Below are positions 43,674 to 52,252 of a stretch of 64,000 nt of DNA, piece after piece. The stretch is from Burkholderia humptydooensis (lineage in GTDB: Bacteria; Pseudomonadota; Gammaproteobacteria; Burkholderiales; Burkholderiaceae), in NCBI RefSeq assembly GCF_001513745.1, contig NZ_CP013380.1:3782001-3846000 (forward strand). The letters are read 5' to 3'. The position numbers were made by a program, and so were the translations under genes. Under the pieces are notes generated by a model. That model saw only the letters and a list, made by a program, of their open reading frames with translations, was not told the DNA's origin and did no database searches. The first letter of the stretch is position 1, and every line of letters begins with the position of its first letter.

Positions 43674-44633
43674 ATGGCCCTGCCCGCCGTCCTGCAAAAC
43701 CTCGCGCTGCCCGTCATCGCGTCGCCGATGTTCATCGTCAGCTATCCGGAACTCGTGCTCGCGCAATGCAAGGCGGGCATCGTCGGCTCGTTTCCCGCGC
43801 TCAACGCGCGCCCGGCCGAATTGCTCGACGAATGGCTCACGCAGATCCAGGCGCAGCTCGCCGAGCACAAGGCCGCGAACCCGGACGCCGTGATCGGGCC
43901 GATCGCCGTGAACCAGATCGTCCATCAGTCGAACGTGCGGCTCGAGCACGACATTCGCGTGTGCGTCGAGCACAAGGTGCCGATCTTCATCACGAGCCTG
44001 CGCGCGCCGGCGCGCGAGATCGTCGACGCGGTGCATAGCTACGGCGGCATCGTGCTGCACGACGTGATCAACCTGCGGCACGCGCAGAAGGCGCTCGAAG
44101 CGGGCGTCGACGGCCTCATCCTCGTGGCCGCCGGCGCGGGCGGCCACGCGGGCACGACCTCGCCGTTCGCGCTCGCCGGCGAAACGCGCAAGATCTTCGA
44201 CGGCCCGATCGTGCTGTCCGGCTCGATCGCGAACGGCGGCTCGATCCTCGCCGCGCAGGCGATGGGCGCCGATCTCGCGTACATGGGCACGCGCTTCATC
44301 GCGACACAGGAAGCGCACGCGGTGGACGCGTACAAGCGCGCGATCCTCGACGCGAAATCGGCCGACATCATCTACACGAATCTCTTCACCGGCGTGCACG
44401 GCAACTACATCCGCGAGAGCATCATGAACGCGGGGCTCGATCCGGACGCGCTGCCCGAATCCGACAAGACGAAGATGAACTTCGGCGGCGACAAGGCGAA
44501 GGCGTGGAAGGACATCTGGGGCGCGGGCCAGGGCGTCGGGCTGATGGACGACGTTCCGTGCGTCGCGGAGCTCGTCGCGCGCCTCAAGCGCGAATACGAC
44601 GACGCGAAGGCGCGCCTCGGGATTCGCGCGTAA
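43674..44633 (+). CDS. Nitronate monooxygenase (2-nitropropane dioxygenase family)
   Basis: A 319-residue FMN-dependent TIM-barrel enzyme oxidising alkyl nitronates such as propionate 3-nitronate. The N-terminal LALPVIASPMFIVSYPELVL, GSFPALNARP, the FMN phosphate/active-site block LILVAAGAGGHAGTTSPFAL, SGSIANGGSILAAQAMGADL and MGTRFIATQEA are all typical. An AGGAG site precedes ATG 43674. Two hairpins follow, the second a strong terminator. Confidence 0.92.
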   Translation: MALPAVLQNLALPVIASPMFIVSYPELVLAQCKAGIVGSFPALNARPAELLDEWLTQIQAQLAEHKAANPDAVIGPIAVNQIVHQSNVRLEHDIRVCVEHKVPIFITSLRAPAREIVDAVHSYGGIVLHDVINLRHAQKALEAGVDGLILVAAGAGGHAGTTSPFALAGETRKIFDGPIVLSGSIANGGSILAAQAMGADLAYMGTRFIATQEAHAVDAYKRAILDAKSADIIYTNLFTGVHGNYIRESIMNAGLDPDALPESDKTKMNFGGDKAKAWKDIWGAGQGVGLMDDVPCVAELVARLKREYDDAKARLGIRA

Positions 44634-44710
44634 CCGGGCCCGCCGCATGGTCCGAACGTCGCGGCGCTCTCGCGGGTGAACGCGAAGAACGAGAAGCGGT
44701 AAACAACAAA

Positions 44711-44731
44711 ACCCTCGCGATGCGAGGGTTC
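44711..44731 (+). terminator. First hairpin after nitronate monooxygenase
   Basis: AACCCTCGC-GAT-GCGAGGGTT: 9-bp perfect stem with a 3-nt loop, about 78 nt after the stop. It precedes a second, T-tailed hairpin. Confidence 0.6.
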
Positions 44732-44746
44732 GTCTTCAGTCTGATG

Positions 44747-44772
44747 CGGACCGCACGGTCCGCTTTTTTTCG
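44747..44772 (+). terminator. Rho-independent terminator after nitronate monooxygenase
   Basis: GCGGACC-GCAC-GGTCCGC followed by eight T. A textbook intrinsic terminator, between two convergent genes. Confidence 0.92.
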
Positions 44773-44804
44773 TCGCTACGCGGCGCGCGCGGCGCCCGCG
44801 CGCG

Positions 44805-45767
44805 TCATCCGAGCCGCTTCATCCGCGGCATCGCGATCTGCCGCAGCCGCTCGTCGATCGACGGGCACAGCGACTGGCCGGCGAAGCGATCGGCGAGGAA
44901 ATCGACGAACGAGCGCACCTTCGCCGACACGTGCCGGCGGCTCGCGTACACCGCGTAGATCGGCAGCTCGCGCGGCGGCAGCGCATCGAGCAGCAGCGGC
45001 ACGAGGCGGCCGGACTCGATGTCCTCGCCGACCACTTCGGTGCCGAGGAGCGCGATGCCCGCGCCGCTCAGCACCGCGACGCGCAGCCCTTCGAGATGAT
45101 TGACGATCACGTTGCCCGACAGCGGCACGCGCGAGGCGGCCGCGACGTCGGAGATCGCCGCGTCGATCAGCGTCTCGTTCGGCTCGCGGCGAATGAAGCT
45201 GTGATGCTGGAGATCGGCGATCGTCGCCGGCGTGCCGTGCTTCGCGAGATAGTCGGGAGACGCGACGAGCACGATGTGCGCGGTCGCGATCTGCCGCGCG
45301 ACGAGCGACGACGATTTCATGCCCGTGGGCGCCGCGCGCACCGCGACGTCGTAGCCTTCGTCGATCAGCTCGACGACGCGATCGGACAGCGTGATCTCGA
45401 CCGTCACGTCGGCGTAGCGCTGCGCATACGACGTCACCGCGTCCATCACGTGCCGCAGCCCGAACGCGGACAGCGACGTCACGCGCAGCCGCCCTTGCGG
45501 CACGACGCTCGCGGCGCCCACCGCCTGCCCGGCCTCGTCGAGTTCGGTGAGCGCCTGCACGAGCCGCTCGTAGTATTCGCGTCCCGCCTCCGTCGGCGCG
45601 ACGCGGCGCGTCGTGCGATGCAAAAGACGCGCGCCGAGCTGGTGCTCGAGATGCATCACGTGCTTGCTCGCCATCGCCGCCGACATCTCCATGCGTTCGG
45701 CCGCGCCGACGAAGCTGCCGACTTCGACGACATAGCGAAACACATTCATGCTGACGAGGGTATCCAT
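44805..45767 (-). CDS. LysR family transcriptional regulator
   Basis: A 320-residue LysR regulator. The N-terminal HTH MDTLVSMNVFRYVVEVGSF and AAERMEMSAAMASKHVMHLE is of the AaeR/DsdC-like subgroup; TTRRVAPTEAGREYYER follows. The effector domain contains TSLSAFGLRHVMDAVTSY and GIALLGTEVVGEDI. The true start is ATG 45767 (upstream codons in frame lack resemblance). The target is unknown; the neighbours are a convergent monooxygenase and a porin. Confidence 0.9.
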   Translation of the reverse strand: MDTLVSMNVFRYVVEVGSFVGAAERMEMSAAMASKHVMHLEHQLGARLLHRTTRRVAPTEAGREYYERLVQALTELDEAGQAVGAASVVPQGRLRVTSLSAFGLRHVMDAVTSYAQRYADVTVEITLSDRVVELIDEGYDVAVRAAPTGMKSSSLVARQIATAHIVLVASPDYLAKHGTPATIADLQHHSFIRREPNETLIDAAISDVAAASRVPLSGNVIVNHLEGLRVAVLSGAGIALLGTEVVGEDIESGRLVPLLLDALPPRELPIYAVYASRRHVSAKVRSFVDFLADRFAGQSLCPSIDERLRQIAMPRMKRLG

Positions 45768-45925
45768 CCGAAATGCTCGCAATCGAGAGGAATTATGCAA
45801 TCGCAAGCAACTGTAACAAAGCTGGTGAATTGAAAACGTCAAAAAAGGCAAAACGGCGCCGCTAATGTGACGCCGCTCACTTTTCCCTGCATCGCCCGGG
45901 CGGCGCGCGCCCGGCATCCCATTCG

Positions 45926-47002
45926 TTAGAACTTCGCACGAATTCCCGCGCCGAACGTGTCGCCGCTCGACATGCCCGAGTAGCGATCGTTCATGTAGGC
46001 GGCATACACGTCGGTGCGCCTGGACAGCGGATAGTCGTAGCCGAGCGCCCATGTGCGATGCGTCTGATCGAGCCCGCCCGAATCGCGCGAATATGCGTAC
46101 GACGCGAGCGCGCTGCCCGGCCCGAGCGGCACCGACACGCCGCCTTGCGCGGTGTTCACATGCCAGCTTCCGGCGTTCCGCTCGTTCTTCGTATACATGT
46201 ATTGCGCGTAAATCTTCGCAAGCTTGAAGTCATACGACAGGCCGACCTGCGCGACGCCCTGGCTCTTCATGCCGGACACGAGCGCGCCGAGGTCGCCCGG
46301 GCCGCCGTTGAAGTTCACGTATTGATAGATCGCCGTCGCCGCGAACGGGCCGTTCGAATAATTCAACTGGCCGCTCCACTTCTTCGAGCGGTTGTCGCCC
46401 GCCGTGTTGCCGAACGCGTACATCGCGGCCGCGTTGAAGCCGCCGAAGCTCGGGCTCGTGTAGTCGATCGCGTTGTTCCAGCCCGAATCGCCGACGACGC
46501 CCTGATCGGTCGTGTACGTCGGGAACGTGCCGAGCCCGAGGAACACGTGGTACACCATCGGCGAGAACACGTACGAATCGATGAACGGATTGAAGAGGAT
46601 CGTCGAGATGAAGAGCTGCGTCGTCAGACGCCCCGCGCGCACGGTGCCGTACGGGGTCGCGAGTCCGACGTATGCGTTGCGGCCGAAGAACGTGTCGCCG
46701 TCGAAGCGGCCGTAACGGCCGTTCTGCGCGCGAAAGAAATCCTCGAGCGTGAAGATCGCCTGATAGCCGCCGCCGAGATCCTCGGTGCCGCGCAGCCCCC
46801 AGTACGACGTCGACATCCCGCCGCCCTGCACGCCCCACGCGCGCTGCCCGCCCGGGAATTTCTGCGCGCCGATCCATTCGTCGACTTGCCCGTAGAGCTG
46901 AACGCTCGATTGCGCGCGAGCGCCCGATGCGCCCGCGGCCAGCGCCGCGACGGCGACGCACGCGAAAGTGGTTTGCAGCGCGCGGCTGACGGTTGACTTC
47001 AT
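45926..47002 (-). CDS. Gram-negative outer-membrane porin
   Basis: A 358-residue trimeric-porin-type protein (Burkholderiales OpcP/Omp38 group). The signal peptide ends near ASGARAQSS; the mature chain starts VQLYGQVDEWIGA. Alternating beta strands, the SYWGLRGTEDLGGGYQAIF motif and the terminal phenylalanine in GAGIRAKF, needed for outer-membrane insertion, are seen. Allows passive diffusion of small solutes. Confidence 0.95.
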   Translation of the reverse strand: MKSTVSRALQTTFACVAVAALAAGASGARAQSSVQLYGQVDEWIGAQKFPGGQRAWGVQGGGMSTSYWGLRGTEDLGGGYQAIFTLEDFFRAQNGRYGRFDGDTFFGRNAYVGLATPYGTVRAGRLTTQLFISTILFNPFIDSYVFSPMVYHVFLGLGTFPTYTTDQGVVGDSGWNNAIDYTSPSFGGFNAAAMYAFGNTAGDNRSKKWSGQLNYSNGPFAATAIYQYVNFNGGPGDLGALVSGMKSQGVAQVGLSYDFKLAKIYAQYMYTKNERNAGSWHVNTAQGGVSVPLGPGSALASYAYSRDSGGLDQTHRTWALGYDYPLSRRTDVYAAYMNDRYSGMSSGDTFGAGIRAKF

Positions 47003-47410
47003 GTGATCTCCAGATTGTCGTCCAACGGAAGCGAGGCGAACGGGCGGGCGACGCCAGGAAGACGCGATGCCGTTCGGGGGGCGTCGCCATCTTCCCGAGC
47101 CATTTTTCCGGTCAAAAAAGGAGGGACTTATTGCGGATATAGCGTCAGCGTTAACTTCCCGGCGATTTGTCGGGTGTCGGCGATCGGCTCGCCGGTTTCA
47201 AACTGACGAACGGCTTTCCTGCGCGCGCGGAACGCGCGCCGGCGACGATCGCGGGCGGCGGTTCGAACGCGGAGAAAACGCTTGCGTGCGCGCGTCGTCC
47301 TCGCAACGAGGCGCGAAAGATAGCGTAATCAAGGAAATGCGAGGCAGGATTTCGCGCGAGTGTCGCGGATTTGCATCAGCCGGCGGCGAGCGCGGCCGCC
47401 GGCCCGGCGC
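47003..47410. other. 408-nt region upstream of the porin
   Basis: No gene seen. It lies between the stop of the Gly/Pro-rich gene and the porin start, both on the minus strand. A GC hairpin (GCGCGCG / CGCGCGC around 47221-47239) and a short CCTCG-CAA-CGAGG stem near 47310 are visible. The porin promoter and 5' UTR must be here, but no clear -10 could be assigned. Confidence 0.35.
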
Positions 47411-47896
47411 TCAGTTGCGGTAGAACGGCGCGAAAAACGGCACGCGCGGGGCTTCGTCCTGCCTCGGCGCCGGCGCGGGACGGCCGCCGCGCTCCTCGTT
47501 GTAGCGCGCGACGTCGGCGCGGATCGAGCCGGCGCGCATCGGCAGGTTGGCCGAGCCCGGCGCGTGCGGCGCCTGGCGCGCCTCGGCGCTGATCGGCCGG
47601 TACGGGTTTTGCGCCGCGTAGCGGCCATACGACGGCGTCGGGCGCAGCCCCCAGCGCTGGCGATAGCCGTTCACGCCGATCCGCGCGTCGCCGCCGTGCG
47701 GCGCCGCCTGCAGATAGCCGGGCGCGCTGCGCCAGCCGCCCCCGCTGCCCGCCATGTACGGCGCGCCGCCGCGCCCGCTGCCGAAACCGGGCCCGCCGCC
47801 GTGCGGCGGCTGCGCGAAGGCGAGCGTCGCTGCGAGCGCGCACATCGCGCCCGCCGCCCATTGCCCGATCTTCCGTACTGCCCGTTCCGTCATCAT
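47411..47896 (-). CDS. Secreted Gly/Pro-rich protein, unknown
   Basis: A 161-residue exported protein. The signal (about residues 1-30, GQWAAGAMCALAATLAFAQ) is followed by a Gly-rich tract (PPHGGGPGFGSGRGGAPYM) and a Tyr/Arg/Pro-containing body (GYRQRWGLRPTPSYGRYAAQ; AAQNPYRPIS). No domain recognised. The start may be ATG 47896 or 47893 (adjacent codons). It faces the BASS transporter gene across a 379-nt divergent region with a palindrome. Confidence 0.65.
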   Translation of the reverse strand: MMTERAVRKIGQWAAGAMCALAATLAFAQPPHGGGPGFGSGRGGAPYMAGSGGGWRSAPGYLQAAPHGGDARIGVNGYRQRWGLRPTPSYGRYAAQNPYRPISAEARQAPHAPGSANLPMRAGSIRADVARYNEERGGRPAPAPRQDEAPRVPFFAPFYRN

Positions 47897-48275
47897 GATT
47901 GGTCTGCTGCTTGGCTTTTTTGCCCGCGCGCGCACCTGAATCGCGCGCAAGCCTTTCAGCGGTAATTTATGGGCGAGGCGAAAACGTGTCGAGCGCAAAA
48001 GTGTTAGACCAAAAGCATCGGTGTAACACCGTGTTACTGCACGGCTTTTGCCGATCCCGCATACGTTTCCGGCGCATGCACGCCGCCCGTTTTCGACCGT
48101 TTCCGCCGTAAGGTTCCAATGTGCCGGCAGCGTGCATCGGCATGCATTCGAATCATCAATCGATTCTTCGAATGAATTTGCCTATTCAATCGCCGGCCGC
48201 GACAATATCAGGTCGACAACCGCCGCGCCGCCCGCGGGCCGCCGGCGCTTCCACCGCATTCGATCGAGACCCGAG
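47897..48275. other. 379-nt divergent region with palindrome
   Basis: Between the Gly/Pro-rich gene and the BASS transporter. No gene seen. The main feature is the palindromic element at 48019-48037 with a further half-site at 48001. Confidence 0.4.
48001..48037. promoter_or_regulatory. Palindromic operator candidate (GTAACAC-C-GTGTTAC)
   Basis: 15-nt perfect palindrome at 48023-48037 overlapped by a second one, CGGTGT-A-ACACCG (48019-48031). A third half-site GTGTTA lies at 48001-48006. The repeated half-site suggests a dimeric repressor or activator between two divergent genes. No known regulator recognised. Confidence 0.5.
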
Positions 48276-49316
48276 ATGGCGCGCTCCCGCTTCGTTCCCG
48301 ACAACTTCACGCTCGCGCTCGTCGGCACCGTCGTGCTCGCGAGCTTCCTGCCGTGCCGCGGCGCAGCCGCGCACGCATTCAACTGGGCGACCGACGTCGC
48401 GGTCGGCCTGCTGTTCTTCCTGCACGGCGCGAAGCTGTCGCGCGAGGCGATCATCGCGGGTGCGACGCACTGGCGGCTGCACGCGGTCGTGCTGCTCAGC
48501 ACGTTCGTGCTGTTCCCGCTGCTTGGCCTCGCGCTCAAGCCCGTGCTCACGCCGCTCGTCACGCCCGCACTGTACGCCGGCGTGCTGTTTCTCTGCACGC
48601 TGCCGTCGACCGTGCAATCGTCGATCGCGTTCACGTCGATCGCGAAGGGCAACGTGCCGGCCGCCGTCTGCTCGGCGTCCGCATCGAGCCTGCTCGGCAT
48701 TTTCGTCACGCCGGCGCTCGTCGGCGTGATGGTGTCGACGCAGGGCACGGGCGCGACCGCGTCGCCGTGGAGCACGATCGGCGCGATCGTGATGCAACTG
48801 CTCGTGCCGTTCATCGCCGGCCAGTTGCTGCGGCCCGTGATCGGCCGCTGGATCGAGCGCAACCGCGGCGTGCTGCGCTTCGTCGATCAGGGCTCGATCC
48901 TGCTCGTCGTCTACGTCGCGTTCAGCGAGGCGGTGAACGAAGGGCTCTGGCACCAGATTCCGGCGACCGCGCTCGCGGGCCTCGTCGTCGTCAACGTCGT
49001 GCTGCTCGCGATCGCGCTCGCGGTCACGACGATCGTCAGCAAGCGGCTCGGCTTCAACCGCGCGGACCAGATCACGATCATCTTCTGCGGCTCGAAAAAG
49101 AGCCTCGCGGCCGGCGTGCCGATGGCGAAGGTGATCTTCGCCGCGCACGCGGTGGGCGCGGTCGTGCTGCCGCTGATGCTGTTCCATCAGATCCAGTTGA
49201 TGACCTGCGCGGCGCTCGCGCAGCGCTGGGGCGCGCGCGATACGAGCCGCGAGCGGCCCACGGGCGCGCGCGGCGGCCGGCCGCTTGGCTCGGGCGCGAG
49301 CGCGGCGAAGCGCTGA
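48276..49316 (+). CDS. Bile acid:Na+ symporter (BASS/SBF-like) family transporter
   Basis: A 346-residue inner-membrane protein with nine to ten hydrophobic helices. It resembles the SBF-like/PSE family: DVAVGLLFFLHGAKLSREAI, LCTLPSTVQSSIAFTSIAKG, AAVCSASASSLLGIF and FCGSKKSLAAGVPMAKVIF. Probably Na+-coupled uptake of an organic anion; the substrate is unknown. The last 25 residues are a polar Arg/Gly tail. A hairpin follows the gene. Confidence 0.9.
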   Translation: MARSRFVPDNFTLALVGTVVLASFLPCRGAAAHAFNWATDVAVGLLFFLHGAKLSREAIIAGATHWRLHAVVLLSTFVLFPLLGLALKPVLTPLVTPALYAGVLFLCTLPSTVQSSIAFTSIAKGNVPAAVCSASASSLLGIFVTPALVGVMVSTQGTGATASPWSTIGAIVMQLLVPFIAGQLLRPVIGRWIERNRGVLRFVDQGSILLVVYVAFSEAVNEGLWHQIPATALAGLVVVNVVLLAIALAVTTIVSKRLGFNRADQITIIFCGSKKSLAAGVPMAKVIFAAHAVGAVVLPLMLFHQIQLMTCAALAQRWGARDTSRERPTGARGGRPLGSGASAAKR

Positions 49317-49371
49317 GCGACGGGCGCGGCAAAGCGGGCTGCTTCGGCCGCGCCGCCGCCTCCCCGGCGGC

Positions 49372-49394
49372 CGACGCCCCAAAGCGGGGCGTCG
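49372..49394 (+). terminator. Hairpin after the BASS transporter
   Basis: CGACGCCCC-AAAGC-GGGGCGTCG, 9-bp perfect stem with a 5-nt loop, 55 nt after the stop. Not followed by a T-run. Confidence 0.55.
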
Positions 49395-49500
49395 CTTCAC
49401 GAAAAATTCATTCAACCCTGGTTCCGCGACGCCGTTAAGCCGGCTTCTCGTCACGGCCCGGCGCGTCACGAGCGCGGCGCGCCGCTTCCGGAACCACCCG

Positions 49501-51060
49501 ATGAACACCACCCGCCTCACCGTCAAGACCCGTCTGCGCGCCCTCGTCGCGGTCGTCGTCCTCGTGCTCGCCGCCGCCGGCGGCATCGGCCTCGCCGGCG
49601 TCGCGCGCGTCGGCGACGCGCTCGCGCACGTCTTCGAAGATCGCGCGAAGACGCTGCAGCGGATCTCGTCGATCGACGAGCTCGTCACGCAGACGCGCTA
49701 CGCGGTCGGCGACGCGGTGCTCGATCCGTCCGCCGCGAAAACGGAGGCGGTCGCCGCGGCGTCGGCGCGCGACATCGACGCGATCGATCGCCTGCTCGCC
49801 GACTTCCGCGCGACGCCGCGCGCCGGCGCCGAGCGCGAGCAGGCCGAGCGCCTCGCCGCCGACTGGGCGACGTTGCGCGACAAGGGCATCCGGCCCGCGG
49901 TCGATCTGCTCAAGGCGAACAACCTGTCCGAAGCGCAATGGGTCGTCACGCAGACGCTCGATCCCGTCGCGCAACGCGTGAAGGGCGAGGCCGCGCAACT
50001 GCGCCAGGGGCAGCTCGAGGCCGCGCAGCGCGCGTACGATCGCGCGCGCGGCGTCGCGCGGCTCGTCCAGTGGGCGGTCGCGCTCTGCGTGCTCGCGGGC
50101 GTCGCCGCCGTCGCGATCCTGTGCGCGGCGATGGCGCGCGCGCTCGCGCGACAGTTGGGCGGCGAGCCCGACTACGCGGCGAGCGTCGCGAACGAGATCG
50201 CGTCCGGCAATCTCGCGCTCGACGTGCGCGCCGCCGGCGCCGCGTCCGGCAGCGTGCTGCATGCGATGCACGCGATGCGCACGCGCCTCGCGGCGACGAT
50301 CGGCACGCTGCAGCGCGCGGCCGACGCGATCGCGCACGCGACGTCCGACATCGCGCACGGCAACCACGACCTGTCGCGCCGCACCGACGAACACGCGGCC
50401 GGCCTGCAGCAGACGGCGAGCAGCATGGAGCAGCTCGCGGCGACGGTGCGCACGAACGCGGATCACGCACGCCAGGCGAGCTCGCTCGCGCTCGCAGCGT
50501 CGACGCAGGCCGAGCAGGGCGACGCCGCCGCGCGCGATGCAATCGCGCGGATGGAGGCGCTGTCGGTGCGCTCGCGGCAGATCCGCAGCATCTCGTCGAC
50601 GATCGAGGGCATCGCGTTCCAGACCAACCTGCTCGCGCTGAACGCGGCCGTCGAGGCGGCGCGCGCCGGTCAGGCGGGGCGCGGCTTCGCGGTCGTCGCG
50701 CAGGAAGTGCGCGGCCTCGCGCACCGCAGCGCGCAGGCGGCGAAGGAGATCTCGGCGCTGATCGCCGACGTGACGGGCGAAGTCGAGCTCGGCGCGGACA
50801 CGGTGAAGGCCGCGGGCGGCACGATCGTCGGCATGCTCGCGTCGGTGCGGCAGGTCGCGACGCTCGTCGACGAGATCTCGCACGCGTCCGACGAGCAGCG
50901 CAGCGGCATCGATCAGGTGAACCGCGCGGTCGCGCAGATGGACGAGATGACGCAGCACAACGCGCTGCTCGTGCAGAAGGCGGCGAGCGCCGCGGGCGCG
51001 CTCGCCGGCGAGGCGGCCGCGCTGCACAAGGCGGCCGCGATCTTCCGGGTCGCGGCGTAA
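49501..51060 (+). CDS. Methyl-accepting chemotaxis protein
   Basis: A 519-residue chemoreceptor. TM1 is about residues 12-32; a helical periplasmic four-helix-bundle-type sensor domain (about 33-185) follows; TM2 is about 188-210 (VQWAVALCVLAGVAAVAIL). The conserved signalling tip EGIAFQTNLLALNAAVEAAR lies near residues 368-387. Methylation helices flank it. No C-terminal NWETF-type CheR tether is present (ends IFRVAA). The ligand is unknown. Confidence 0.92.
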   Translation: MNTTRLTVKTRLRALVAVVVLVLAAAGGIGLAGVARVGDALAHVFEDRAKTLQRISSIDELVTQTRYAVGDAVLDPSAAKTEAVAAASARDIDAIDRLLADFRATPRAGAEREQAERLAADWATLRDKGIRPAVDLLKANNLSEAQWVVTQTLDPVAQRVKGEAAQLRQGQLEAAQRAYDRARGVARLVQWAVALCVLAGVAAVAILCAAMARALARQLGGEPDYAASVANEIASGNLALDVRAAGAASGSVLHAMHAMRTRLAATIGTLQRAADAIAHATSDIAHGNHDLSRRTDEHAAGLQQTASSMEQLAATVRTNADHARQASSLALAASTQAEQGDAAARDAIARMEALSVRSRQIRSISSTIEGIAFQTNLLALNAAVEAARAGQAGRGFAVVAQEVRGLAHRSAQAAKEISALIADVTGEVELGADTVKAAGGTIVGMLASVRQVATLVDEISHASDEQRSGIDQVNRAVAQMDEMTQHNALLVQKAASAAGALAGEAAALHKAAAIFRVAA

Positions 51061-51089
51061 GCGCCGCCCGCCTCGGCGCAATCACTTTG

Positions 51090-51105
51090 TTTAGTATTTT
51101 TAGTA
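51090..51105 (+). promoter_or_regulatory. Possible upstream LacI-type site (TTTAGTA direct repeat)
   Basis: TTTAGTA occurs twice at a 9-nt period (51090-51096 and 51099-51105). The segment 51089-51108 reads GTTTA-N10-TAAAC, an imperfect palindrome. About 125 nt upstream of the LacI-family start; may be a second operator. Confidence 0.35.
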
Positions 51106-51180
51106 AACGATTATGGCTGCATTTACCGTTTATACATAAGCACTTATAAGCCGATTCCGCGCAATGCCGGAGCGTTTTGC

Positions 51181-51204
51181 GGCGATTTTTACTATACAAT
51201 CGCC
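51181..51204. promoter_or_regulatory. Probable autoregulatory operator of the LacI-AGE-PfkB operon
   Basis: GGCGATT-TTTACTATAC-AATCGCC: 7-bp perfect arms around a central A/T-rich 10-mer that itself resembles a -10 element. It lies 29 nt before the LacI-family ATG. A symmetric site over the promoter is what an autorepressor would use. Confidence 0.55.
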
Positions 51205-51232
51205 AACACTCTAAACATCCCGGCTCAAAACG

Positions 51233-52252
51233 ATGGGCACCACCATTCGCGACGTCGCGCAGGCGGCCAACGTGTCGATCGGCACCGTGTCGCGCGCGCT
51301 CAAGAATCAGCCTGGCCTGTCCGAGGCGACGCGCGCGCGCATCGTCGAGATCGCGCACCGCATGAACTACGATCCGACGCAGTTGCGCCCGCGGATCAAG
51401 CGGCTCACGTTCCTGCTGCACCGCCAGCACAACAACTTCGCGACGACGCCGTTCTTCTCGCACGTGCTGCACGGCGTCGAGGACGCATGCCGCGAGCGCG
51501 GCATCGTGCCGACGCTGCTGACGACGGGCCCGACCGACGACGTGCTTCGCCAGATGCGCCCGCACGCGCCCGACGCGATCGCGGTTGCGGGCTTCATGGA
51601 GCCGGAGACGCTCGAAGCGCTCGCCGCGACGGGCCGGCCGCTCGTCCTCATCGACATCCGCGCGCCCGGCCTGCGCTCGATCAACGTCGACAACGCGGGC
51701 GGCGCGGCGCTCGCGATGCATCACCTGTTCGCATCGGGCCGCCGGCGCGTCGCGTTCATCGGCGGCTCGCTCGCGCACTACAGCATCGCGCAGCGCGCGC
51801 TCGGCTATCGCCGCGCGTTCTTCGACGCGGGCATGCTGTTCGATCCGTCGCTCGAGCTGTCGATCGACACGAGCCTCGGCCCCGACGCCGGCGCGGCGAA
51901 CGCGATGCGGCAGTTGCTCGACGCGGGCGGCCCGCTGCCCGACGCGGTGTTCGCATACAACGACGCGGCCGCGCTCGCCGCGATGCGCGTGTGCGTCGAG
52001 CGCGGCGTGCGCGTGCCCGAGGACATCGCATTCGTCGGCTTCGACGACATCCCGGCCGCCACGCACGCGGCGCCGCCTCTCACGACGCTCGCGATCGACA
52101 AGGAGGCGCTCGGCCGGCAAGGCGTCGAGCTGCTGCTCGCCGATTCGCCCGCGCAAACCGAACTCAGCCTCCCCGTGCGGCTCGTCGCGCGGGCCAGCAG
52201 CACGGGCGCCGCACGCACGCCGCGCGCCCTCACCCCGGTACTCGGATCATGA
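51233..52252 (+). CDS. LacI family transcriptional regulator
   Basis: A 339-residue repressor. The N-terminal LacI HTH and hinge TIRDVAQAANVSIGTVSRAL is followed by NQPGLSEATRARI, then the periplasmic-binding-protein-like effector domain with VDNAGGAALAMHHLF, GRRRVAFIGGS, PDAVFAYNDAAALAAM and DIAFVGFDDIPAA. It is first gene of an operon with a sugar isomerase and kinase; its stop overlaps the next start (ATGA). Controls its own operon by inference, with a sugar or sugar phosphate as effector. Confidence 0.94.
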   Translation: MGTTIRDVAQAANVSIGTVSRALKNQPGLSEATRARIVEIAHRMNYDPTQLRPRIKRLTFLLHRQHNNFATTPFFSHVLHGVEDACRERGIVPTLLTTGPTDDVLRQMRPHAPDAIAVAGFMEPETLEALAATGRPLVLIDIRAPGLRSINVDNAGGAALAMHHLFASGRRRVAFIGGSLAHYSIAQRALGYRRAFFDAGMLFDPSLELSIDTSLGPDAGAANAMRQLLDAGGPLPDAVFAYNDAAALAAMRVCVERGVRVPEDIAFVGFDDIPAATHAAPPLTTLAIDKEALGRQGVELLLADSPAQTELSLPVRLVARASSTGAARTPRALTPVLGS

